Positions 1-5,450 of a stretch of DNA of 6,709 nt are shown piece after piece. Source of the DNA: an uncultured Senegalimassilia sp. (lineage in GTDB: Bacteria > Actinomycetota > Coriobacteriia > Coriobacteriales > Eggerthellaceae); the NCBI GenBank assembly GCA_937925385.1, contig CALEWN010000208.1:1-6709 (forward strand), written 5' to 3'. A model generated the notes under the pieces. It saw only the letters and a list, made by a program, of their open reading frames with translations. It was not told where the DNA came from and did not search any database. The number at the start of each line of letters is the position of its first letter. The first letter of the stretch is position 1. The position numbers and the translations under genes were made by a program.

Positions 1-1706
1 TCAACTTCGGCTACGACGTGGTGGACGACATCGCGCAAAACGATCCCGATCGCCGCGCCATGATGTGGTGCAACCCTGAAGGCGAGGAGCATCTGTTCAC
101 GTTCGCCGATATGAAGCGCTGGTCGGATAAGACCGCGAGCTACCTTGCTGCGCACGGCGTGGGCAAGGGCGACATGGTCATGGTGATCTTGCGCCGCCAT
201 TACCAGTTCTGGTTCGTGGCCACCGCCCTGGCCAAGCTTGGCGCCGTCATGGTTCCGGCCACGTTTATGCTCAAGGAGCATGACCTGGAGTATCGCTTGA
301 ACGGCGCTTCCATCAAGGCCGTCATCTGCACGTCCGTCGGCACCATCGCGAACGTGGTGGACAACGTGGTGGACCAGTGCCCCTCGGTCGAGCATCTGTT
401 CCTGGTCAACGGCGCCGGCGGCGGTCTGACCGAGCAGGATGCGGATGGCAATTGGATGGCATCTGACGGCCCGGTTGGTGCGGTGCTCTCCGGTCCCGAT
501 GGCGTGTGCGCCGTGCCTGCGCAGCGTCCGGGTTGGCACGACTTCAACACCGGCGTGCGCAACGCCGATGCAAGCTTCGCGCGCGTGAAAACCCACGTCG
601 ACGACCCTATGCTCATGTACTTCTCCTCCGGCACCTCCGGCAATCCCAAGATGGTGCTGCATGATTCCTACTATGCCTTAGCTCACCTTGTCACGGCCAA
701 GCATTGGCACAACGTCAAGCCCGACGGGCTGCATCTGACCATCGCCGACACCGGCTGGGGCAAGGCGGTTTGGGGCAAGTACTACGGTCAGTGGCTTATG
801 GAGGCCTGCGTCCTCACGTACGATTTCGATCGCTTCGATGGCGACGAGATCTTGAACCTCATCCCGCGATACGGGGTTACCACATTGTGCTGCCCTCCCA
901 CCATGTACCGCATGATGATGCAGGCCGACGTCGATGCCCACGATCTGAGCGCGCTTACGTATTGCACCACCGCCGGCGAGGCGCTTAACCCCGACCTGTT
1001 CGACTTCTGGAAGGAGCACACGGGGCTGACCATCTTCGAAGGATTCGGGCAGACCGAGACGCCGCTTACGGTGGCCAACCTCACGCATGCGGTCCCCAAG
1101 CCCGGTTCCATGGGCCGTCCGTCGCCTGCGTTCCGTATCGAAGTGCAACGAGGTGACGGCAGCCGCTGCGATGTCGGCGAGACCGGCGAGATCTGCATCG
1201 ATGTGCACGAGAAGGCTCCGGGAATCATGTTGGAATATTACCGTGACCCCGAAAAGACCGAGGCTGCCGTGTTCGACGGCTGGTATCACACCGGCGATAC
1301 CGCTTGGGTCGATGAGGACGGGTTCTTCTGGTACGTCGGCCGCAACGATGACGTCATCAAATCGTCGGGATACCGTATCGGCCCCTTCGAGATCGAAAGC
1401 GTGCTGCTCGAGCATGATTCGGTGCGCGAATGCGCCGTCACCGGTGTGCCCGATCCCATGCGCGGCAAGGCGGTGAAGGCAACGGTGGTGCTCGCAGAGG
1501 GCTTTGAAGGGTCCGAGGTGCTCGTGCGCGAGCTGCAGCAATGGGTCAAGCAGCGCACGGCCCCGTACAAGTATCCGCGCATCGTGGAGTTCGTGGACGC
1601 GCTTCCCAAGACCGTGAACGGCAAGATCCGCCGAGCCGCCATCCGCGAGGCCGATGAAAGCCGGGAAGGCAAGCCGAAGACCAAGGTACCCGAGGGCTTG
1701 GTGTAG
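1..1706 (+). CDS. AMP-forming acyl-CoA synthetase, medium-chain (MACS/ACSM) type, 5'-truncated
   Basis: Activates a carboxylic acid with ATP to an acyl-adenylate and transfers it to CoA, in the cytoplasm (ANL superfamily). The reading frame is open to the left edge (first whole codon at base 3) and the upstream residues NFGYDVVDD look like the normal family sequence, so the GTG at 18 is not the true start and the N-terminus is missing. Counting from that GTG as residue 1, the A3 P-loop YFSSGTSGNPK is at 201-211, followed by FEGFGQTETP and the GSMGRPSPAF stretch typical of medium-chain synthetases. GWYHTGD and the hinge VGRNDDVIKSSGYRIGPFE follow, and the C-terminal PKTVNGKIRR carries the expected catalytic lysine at 536. 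All catalytic motifs look intact. Residues about 132-171 are a Gly/Ala/Asp-rich stretch that looks like an insertion. The ATPase gene starts 8 bases after the stop, so the two are probably co-transcribed. Family known; substrate not. Branched-chain or aryl acids are an inference from the neighbouring oxidoreductase. Confidence 0.93.
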   Translation, partial: NFGYDVVDDIAQNDPDRRAMMWCNPEGEEHLFTFADMKRWSDKTASYLAAHGVGKGDMVMVILRRHYQFWFVATALAKLGAVMVPATFMLKEHDLEYRLNGASIKAVICTSVGTIANVVDNVVDQCPSVEHLFLVNGAGGGLTEQDADGNWMASDGPVGAVLSGPDGVCAVPAQRPGWHDFNTGVRNADASFARVKTHVDDPMLMYFSSGTSGNPKMVLHDSYYALAHLVTAKHWHNVKPDGLHLTIADTGWGKAVWGKYYGQWLMEACVLTYDFDRFDGDEILNLIPRYGVTTLCCPPTMYRMMMQADVDAHDLSALTYCTTAGEALNPDLFDFWKEHTGLTIFEGFGQTETPLTVANLTHAVPKPGSMGRPSPAFRIEVQRGDGSRCDVGETGEICIDVHEKAPGIMLEYYRDPEKTEAAVFDGWYHTGDTAWVDEDGFFWYVGRNDDVIKSSGYRIGPFEIESVLLEHDSVRECAVTGVPDPMRGKAVKATVVLAEGFEGSEVLVRELQQWVKQRTAPYKYPRIVEFVDALPKTVNGKIRRAAIREADESREGKPKTKVPEGLV

Positions 1707-1714
1707 GTGAGGCA

Positions 1715-2407
1715 GTGAACGTGTTCGATGTAAAACGGTTGAAATCGGTCACCGCCATTACGGGGCATTATGGGGTCGGAAAGACCAATCTGGCCATCAA
1801 CCTGGCTCTTGATGCCTGCTATTCTGGTTTTGAGGTGCAAGTTGCCGACCTGGATGTGGTGAACCCGTATTTTCGCAGCAGCGACTACCGAAGCCTTCTT
1901 GAAGATGCCGGCGTGCAGGTCATCGCCCCGCGCTATGCGGGGACCACGCTCGATGTGCCCGCCGTATCCGGACAGGTCTCGGCTGCTTTGGACTGGGCGC
2001 GCGCCGAGCAGGGCAGGCTGCTGCTCATCGATGCGGGCGGCGACGATGTGGGCGCCACGGCGCTCGGCAGGTTCGCGCGCGGCATCGGCGAAGGAGATTA
2101 CGACTTGCTGTACGTGGTCAACCGCAGCCGCAATCTCACCCACGATCCCGCCGAGGCGCTATCCGTGCTTCGCGAGATCGAGGCGGCAAGTCATCTGCGT
2201 GCCACGGCAGTGGCGAACAACACGCACCTCGCCGACTTCACCGATGGGGAAGTGCTTGGTCGCGGCGTTTCGTTCGCACAGGAGGTTGCCGCATCCGCCG
2301 GTTTGCCCCTGGCGTTTACCGCAGTGCCCGCTTCCGCGCTTGAAGATGTCGATGTCCCGGGCGTGCGCTATCCGGTTTCGGTGCATGTGAGAAAACCCTG
2401 GGAATAA
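1715..2407 (+). CDS. MinD/ParA-like (SIMIBI) P-loop ATPase
   Basis: A 230-residue soluble nucleotide-binding protein of the CobQ/MinD/ParA group. The Walker A loop GHYGVGKTN is at residues 17-25. A switch-like segment ADLDVVNPYFRSSD is at 44-57, the Walker B stretch LLLIDAGGDD at 102-111, and VVNRSR at 134-139 is the usual position of the base-contacting Asn. The second P-loop residue is His, not the signature Lys of true MinD/ParA/NifH proteins (KGGxGKT). A MinD-like dimeric switch therefore cannot be assumed. No Cys pair of the Mrp/NBP35 iron-sulfur carrier type is seen. The start is GTG; AGGTGAGG at 1705-1712 is very close to it, so the in-frame GTG at 1721 is an equally good start (228 residues). 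The gene sits between an acyl-CoA synthetase and a 2-oxoacid:ferredoxin oxidoreductase, which suggests a maturation or accessory role for that pathway (inference). Automated annotation would call it cobyrinic acid a,c-diamide synthase-like or ParA; I see no support for cobalamin synthesis or partitioning. Confidence 0.85.
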   Translation: MNVFDVKRLKSVTAITGHYGVGKTNLAINLALDACYSGFEVQVADLDVVNPYFRSSDYRSLLEDAGVQVIAPRYAGTTLDVPAVSGQVSAALDWARAEQGRLLLIDAGGDDVGATALGRFARGIGEGDYDLLYVVNRSRNLTHDPAEALSVLREIEAASHLRATAVANNTHLADFTDGEVLGRGVSFAQEVAASAGLPLAFTAVPASALEDVDVPGVRYPVSVHVRKPWE

Positions 2408-2533
2408 GGCACGGCGCGTTCCTCGGTGAACCGAGCCGGGGCGGTGCCTGTGCTCGAAACGAGTGCTCGGGGGAGCGTTCGATAACCATATGCCGACCGC
2501 TTTGGGGTCGGCTCAGACGAGAAAGGGAGGCTT
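2408..2533 (+). promoter_or_regulatory. Hairpin-rich leader before the ferredoxin/oxidoreductase operon
   Basis: This 126-base gap interrupts an otherwise tightly packed gene cluster. It holds several inverted repeats: GGCAC (2408-2412) with GTGCC (2444-2448) around an inner CTCGG-TGAA-CCGAG hairpin (2422-2435), and a perfect 7-bp hairpin GCCGACC (2492-2498) / GGTCGGC (2506-2512) with a 7-base loop, ending about 10 bases before the Shine-Dalgarno sequence AAAGGGAGG (2522-2530). None is followed by a T-run, so these are not standard terminators. No convincing -35/-10 pair was found. It may be a processing, pausing or translational control region, or may hold an internal promoter that cannot be recognised by eye. 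Confidence 0.35.
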
Positions 2534-2740
2534 ATGGCAGCGATAACGGTCGATGACGGTTTCTGCAAAGGCTGCGGCCTGTGCGTGGACGCATGTCCGG
2601 CGCACATCATAGAGCTTGACCGTTCCCGCATCACGGCGAAGGGCTATCATCCCGCCCGGCTGATCGATGCGTCGAAGTGCACGGGCTGCTGCTCGTGCGC
2701 GCTTATGTGCCCTGATGTTGCGATCGAGGTGATGCGCTGA
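2534..2740 (+). CDS. 2-oxoacid:ferredoxin oxidoreductase delta subunit, 2x[4Fe-4S] ferredoxin
   Basis: A 68-residue dicluster ferredoxin that carries electrons between the thiamine-diphosphate site of the oxidoreductase and soluble ferredoxin. Two complete 4Fe-4S motifs are visible: C11-K-G-C14-G-L-C17-V-D-A-C21-P and C49-T-G-C52-C-S-C55-A-L-M-C59-P. C53 is an extra cysteine next to the second cluster. Length and two-cluster layout match the stand-alone delta subunits (VorD/KorD/PorD type), and it is the first gene of a delta-alpha-beta-gamma operon. The start ATG follows AAAGGGAGG (2522-2530). The stop codon TGA shares its last base with the ATG of the alpha subunit gene, indicating translational coupling. 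A general-purpose ferredoxin is possible from sequence alone, but the position makes the subunit role much more likely. Confidence 0.92.
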   Translation: MAAITVDDGFCKGCGLCVDACPAHIIELDRSRITAKGYHPARLIDASKCTGCCSCALMCPDVAIEVMR

Positions 2741-3807
2741 TGTCTCAGGAAAAGGTGCTCATGAAGGGCAACGAGGCCATGGCTGAGGCCGCCATCCGCG
2801 CCGGATGCCGCTTCTTCTTCGGCTATCCCATCACGCCCCAGACCGAGCTGGCGGCCTACATGGCCAAGCGCATGCCCAAGGAGGGCGGCACGTATCTGCA
2901 GGCCGAAAGCGAGATCGCGGCCATCAACATGGTTTACGGCGCGGCTTCGGCTGGCGCGCGCGTCATGACGTCCTCCTCCTCGCCGGGCGTGTCGCTCAAG
3001 GGCGAGGGCGTTTCGTATATGGCAGGCTCCGATCTTCCCGGCGTCATCGTCAACGTTCAGCGCGGCGGCCCGGGTTTGGGCGGCATCCAGCCCTCTCAGT
3101 CCGACTACTGGCAGGCAACCCGCGCCATGGGCCACGGCGATTTCCAGGTGCTCGTGTTCGCGCCTTCCACCGTCCAGGAGATGGCCGATCTGGCATATCT
3201 GGCGTTCGAGAAGGCCGATGAGTACCGCATGCCCGCCATGATTCTCTCCGACGGCATGCTCGGCCAGATGATGGAGCCCGTCGTGCTGCCCGAGCGCGTG
3301 GAGCAGCTGCCGGAAAAGCCCTGGGCCACCACCGGACACCAGAACAAGCGCAAGCACAACATCATCGACTCGCTCTACCTTACGGCAGAGGAGCTTGAGG
3401 ACCTGAACGTCGAGCGTTTCAAGCGCTACGAGATCGTGAAGGCCTGTGAGCAGCGTGCCGAAACGTTCATGTGCGAGGACGCCGAGATCGTGCTCGTGTC
3501 CTTCGGCGCCACCGCCCGTATCGCGCACAGCGCCGTGGTCCGCGCCCGTGAAGAGGGTATCAAGGCTGGCCTTTTGCGCCCCATCACGCTTTGGCCGTTC
3601 CCCGTGGACGCGATCGAGGGCTGCATGGGCAGCGCGAAGGTGTTCCTGTCGGTTGAGATGAACATGGGCCAGATGGTCGACGACGTCCGCCTGGCGGCCA
3701 ACGGCCGCGTTCCCGTGGAGTTCTTCGGGCGCACGGGCGGTATCATCCCCACGCCCGACGAGGTGCTGGGCAAGATCCGCGAGCTTGCGGGGAAGGGTGG
3801 TGAATAG
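2740..3807 (+). CDS. vorB: 2-oxoacid:ferredoxin oxidoreductase alpha subunit, VorB/KorA type
   Basis: A 355-residue alpha subunit carrying the pyrimidine-binding (domain I) and domain II modules of the pyruvate/2-ketoisovalerate/2-oxoglutarate:ferredoxin oxidoreductase family. With beta, gamma and delta it catalyses 2-oxoacid + CoA + oxidised ferredoxin to acyl-CoA + CO2 + reduced ferredoxin, in the cytoplasm of anaerobes. Family hallmarks are FGYPITPQTE at residues 27-36, the acidic QAESE at 54-58 followed by AAINMVYGAASAGAR, then TSSSSPG, and NVQRGGPGLGG with QPSQSDYWQA, which matches VorB/KorA proteins. The C-terminal half holds the domain II fold with SFGATAR and LLRPITLWPFP. Length is normal for a separate alpha subunit (about 350-380). 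The ATG overlaps the ferredoxin stop by one base and has GAGGTGA at 2726-2732. Branched-chain 2-oxoacid (VOR) versus 2-oxoglutarate (KOR) specificity cannot be settled by eye; the symbol follows the usual name for this subfamily. Confidence 0.93.
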   Translation: MSQEKVLMKGNEAMAEAAIRAGCRFFFGYPITPQTELAAYMAKRMPKEGGTYLQAESEIAAINMVYGAASAGARVMTSSSSPGVSLKGEGVSYMAGSDLPGVIVNVQRGGPGLGGIQPSQSDYWQATRAMGHGDFQVLVFAPSTVQEMADLAYLAFEKADEYRMPAMILSDGMLGQMMEPVVLPERVEQLPEKPWATTGHQNKRKHNIIDSLYLTAEELEDLNVERFKRYEIVKACEQRAETFMCEDAEIVLVSFGATARIAHSAVVRAREEGIKAGLLRPITLWPFPVDAIEGCMGSAKVFLSVEMNMGQMVDDVRLAANGRVPVEFFGRTGGIIPTPDEVLGKIRELAGKGGE

Positions 3808-3808
3808 C

Positions 3809-4672
3809 ATGGCTGAGCAGGTACAAGGCGAAGGCCGCGTGGTGTTCTCGCGTCCGAAGGCGTTACTGCCCGTGGTCACGAACTACTGCCCGGGCTGCCC
3901 GCACGGCATCGTGCATCGTCTGGTGTCCGAGGTTATCGACGAGCTGGATATCGAGGGTCGCACCGTCGGCGTCGCGCCGGTCGGCTGCGCCGTCACCTCG
4001 CCCGATTTCTTCGGCTGCGATATGATCGAGGCCGCGCATGGCCGCGCCCCGGCGGTTGCCACGGGCGTCAAGCGCGTGCTGCCGGATAACGTGGTGTTCG
4101 CCTACCAGGGCGATGGCGACCTTGCCTCCATCGGCATGGCCGAAACCGTTCACGCGGCAACGCGCGGCGAGCATATCACCATCATCTTCATCAACAACGC
4201 CATTTACGGCATGACCGGCGGGCAGATGGCCCCTACCAGCTTGCCGAATCAGGTCACGCAGACCAGCCCCTACGGCCGCGACGTTTCAACCGCCGGTTAT
4301 CCGGTGCGCGTCTGCGAGCTGCTGAGCAGCCTTGACGGCCCGGCTTACCTGGAGCGCGTGACCGTGGACACGCCCAAGCACGTGCGCCAGGCCAAGCGCG
4401 CCATCAAGAAGGCGTTCCAGAACCAGATCGACGGAATCGGCTACTCGCTGGTGGAAGTGGTGTCCACGTGCCCCACGAACTGGGGTCTGACGCCGCAGGA
4501 CAGCTTCGAGTGGATGCGCGAGAACATGCTGCCGTACTATCCGCTGGGCGTGTACCGCGATGTGGTGGCCGACGGCTTCGCCGATGCGGCGCAGGCCGCT
4601 GCCGCGCGCAACGCCGATTGCCCGGTCGCCCATCCTGAGAAGTTTGCGGAAGCGAAGGAGGGTGCGCGATGA
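3809..4672 (+). CDS. 2-oxoacid:ferredoxin oxidoreductase beta subunit, thiamine diphosphate-binding
   Basis: The 287-residue catalytic beta subunit, which binds thiamine diphosphate-Mg and a proximal [4Fe-4S] cluster. The cluster motif C27-P-G-C30-P-H-G lies near the N-terminus, with further candidate ligands C60 (PVGC), C70 (FFGC) and C221 (STCPTNWG). The thiamine motif starts at G101-D-G-D104 and ends at N129-N130, the expected spacing, followed by IYGMTGGQMAPT. Length fits KorB/VorA-type beta subunits. I chose ATG 3809 because it sits 8 bases after GGGTGG (3795-3800) and just after the alpha-subunit stop (3805-3807). The open frame extends back to a TTG at 3785, but that would overlap the alpha gene and lacks its own ribosome site. 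The 3' end overlaps the gamma gene by four bases (ATGA). It makes a functional set with the delta, alpha and gamma genes. Confidence 0.93.
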   Translation: MAEQVQGEGRVVFSRPKALLPVVTNYCPGCPHGIVHRLVSEVIDELDIEGRTVGVAPVGCAVTSPDFFGCDMIEAAHGRAPAVATGVKRVLPDNVVFAYQGDGDLASIGMAETVHAATRGEHITIIFINNAIYGMTGGQMAPTSLPNQVTQTSPYGRDVSTAGYPVRVCELLSSLDGPAYLERVTVDTPKHVRQAKRAIKKAFQNQIDGIGYSLVEVVSTCPTNWGLTPQDSFEWMRENMLPYYPLGVYRDVVADGFADAAQAAAARNADCPVAHPEKFAEAKEGAR

Positions 4673-5214
4673 GCGAACTGAAACGTTGCATGCAGGCCGT
4701 GCTCGCCGGCTTCGGCGGTCAGGGCATCCTGTTCGCCGGCAAGATCATCGCAAGCGCCGGTCTGCTAGAAGATCGCGAGCTTTCCTGGCTTCCCAGCTAT
4801 GGCCCTGAAATGCGCGGTGGCACCGCCAACTGCAGCGTGTGCCTCTCCGATGACCCGATCGGCAGCCCGCTTGTGCTCAACCCCGATGTGCTCATCGTCA
4901 TGAACCAGCCGTCGCTGGACAAGTTCGAGCACAGCGTGCAGCCCGGCGGCCTGGTCATCATCGACAGCACGCTGGTGCCGAACATCCCCGATATGCCCGG
5001 CGTGACGGTCTGCTCCGTTCCCGCTACGGCCATCGCCGAGGAAGCGGGGCTGAAGGGCCTGGCCAACGTCATCTTGGTGGGCAAGCTGTTCGCCGAAACG
5101 CATTTCTGCAGCGAGGAGACCATCCGCGCCGCCGTGGCTTCCGTTGTTCCCGCCCGCAAGAAGGACAAGCTTGCCGGCAATCTGCGCGCATTGGAGCTGG
5201 GCATCGAGGCGTGA
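4669..5214 (+). CDS. 2-oxoacid:ferredoxin oxidoreductase gamma subunit
   Basis: A 181-residue gamma subunit (POR/KOR catalytic domain III family). The N-terminal glycine-rich loop GFGGQGILFAGK covers residues 14-25. The characteristic WLPSYGPEMRGGTANCSV segment covers 40-57, and a C-terminal VPARKKDKLAGNLRALELG helix region closes the protein. This subunit contributes to CoA binding and to assembly of the alpha/beta catalytic core. Length (about 180) is normal for a separate gamma subunit. Its ATG overlaps the beta stop (ATGA) and has an excellent Shine-Dalgarno sequence AAGGAGG (4655-4661) seven bases upstream. It is the last gene of the cluster: an intrinsic terminator follows within about 60 bases. 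Confidence 0.92.
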   Translation: MSELKRCMQAVLAGFGGQGILFAGKIIASAGLLEDRELSWLPSYGPEMRGGTANCSVCLSDDPIGSPLVLNPDVLIVMNQPSLDKFEHSVQPGGLVIIDSTLVPNIPDMPGVTVCSVPATAIAEEAGLKGLANVILVGKLFAETHFCSEETIRAAVASVVPARKKDKLAGNLRALELGIEA

Positions 5215-5270
5215 TTCGCTTGATGCAGTGCGCCGCGGGAGAACGCGAGCGTAGCTTCAACTGATTCGAT

Positions 5271-5314
5271 ACCCCATCGGTTACCGATCGTGACCGATGG
5301 GGTTTCGTCGTTTT
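5271..5314 (+). terminator. Intrinsic terminator of the oxidoreductase operon
   Basis: A perfect 11-bp inverted repeat, ACCCCATCGGT (5271-5281) with ACCGATGGGGT (5293-5303). It extends inward by a T-G wobble, an A-T and a C-G pair to a 5-base loop (5285-5289). The downstream tail is TTTCGTCGTTTT. It lies 57 bases after the gamma subunit stop, in the right place to end the operon. The T-tract is interrupted, so read-through is possible. Confidence 0.88.
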
Positions 5315-5334
5315 CCGAGGCGTTAGCCGATCCA

Positions 5335-5354
5335 TTTCGCCGAAAAGGTTTCGG
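5335..5354. repeat. Overlapping small palindromes around TTTCG/CGAAA
   Basis: CCGAAA (5340-5345) and TTTCGG (5349-5354) form an inverted repeat with a 3-base spacer. The left arm is also the right arm of a second palindrome, TTTCGCCGAAA (5335-5345). The two are mutually exclusive as hairpins, and TTTCG is repeated directly 14 bases apart. The size is compatible with a DNA-binding protein site upstream of the membrane protein gene. Chance occurrence is possible for arms this short. Confidence 0.3.
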
Positions 5355-5359
5355 AATCA

Positions 5360-5372
5360 TAGCTGACAGCTA
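5360..5372. promoter_or_regulatory. Candidate operator palindrome TAGCTGACAGCTA
   Basis: A perfect 6-bp-arm palindrome with a single central base, in the intergenic region upstream of the DUF4190/DUF4352-like gene. The symmetry and size fit a dimeric helix-turn-helix repressor site. No regulator can be named. No clear -35/-10 pair was identified nearby, so whether it overlaps a promoter is unknown. Confidence 0.3.
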
Positions 5373-5386
5373 ATGAAATCACCGGG

Positions 5387-5443
5387 CCCTTTCCCTAGCA
5401 TTTGAAACGTTTCAGCACGTCAGTGCATCGTTTAGGGAAAGGG
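5387..5443 (+). promoter_or_regulatory. Perfect 11-bp inverted repeat masking the ribosome binding site
   Basis: CCCTTTCCCTA (5387-5397) is exactly complementary to TAGGGAAAGGG (5433-5443), with 35 bases between. The 3' arm contains the purine-rich Shine-Dalgarno region of the gene starting at 5445/5451. If the region is transcribed, the stem would hide the ribosome site. The loop can form two smaller hairpins, TGAA-ACGT-TTCA (5403-5414) and GCAC-GTCA-GTGC (5415-5426), giving a possible three-way junction. The sequence shows the repeat directly; translational control is an inference. It could instead act as a DNA operator pair. Confidence 0.5.
5403..5414. promoter_or_regulatory. LacI-family-operator-like palindrome TGAAACGTTTCA
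   Basis: A perfect 12-bp palindrome with a central CG, nested inside the larger inverted repeat and about 40 bases before the start codon. LacI/GalR-family operators are commonly even palindromes centred on CG with flanking AAA/TTT, so this is a plausible repressor site downstream of the promoter. No LacI-family gene is in the window, so the regulator is unknown. Confidence 0.35.
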
Positions 5444-5450
5444 AATGCTC

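Noticed and set aside
678..1541. A 287-codon minus-strand open frame inside the acyl-CoA synthetase
   Set aside because: Antisense shadow of conserved synthetase motifs; no recognisable fold and no ribosome site or operon context.
2461..2500. Possible promoter (GATAAC or CATATG as a -10) ahead of the ferredoxin gene
   Set aside because: No acceptable -35 hexamer at 16-18 bases; matches are too weak to call, though an internal promoter is not excluded.
3785..3808. TTG at 3785 as start of the beta subunit
   Set aside because: It would overlap the alpha gene by 23 bases with no Shine-Dalgarno sequence of its own; ATG 3809 has GGGTGG at good spacing and gives a normal N-terminus.
2647..3879. 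A 410-codon open frame on the minus strand opposite the alpha subunit gene
   Set aside because: It lies antisense to a clearly recognised VorB-type gene, has a His/Arg/Gly/Leu-rich composition typical of reverse-strand reading of GC-rich codons, and shows no domain.
5303..5353. TTTCG repeated at 5303, 5335 and 5349 as a possible direct-repeat array
   Set aside because: Only five bases long with irregular spacing; the first copy belongs to the terminator tail. No CRISPR-like or iteron-like periodicity.
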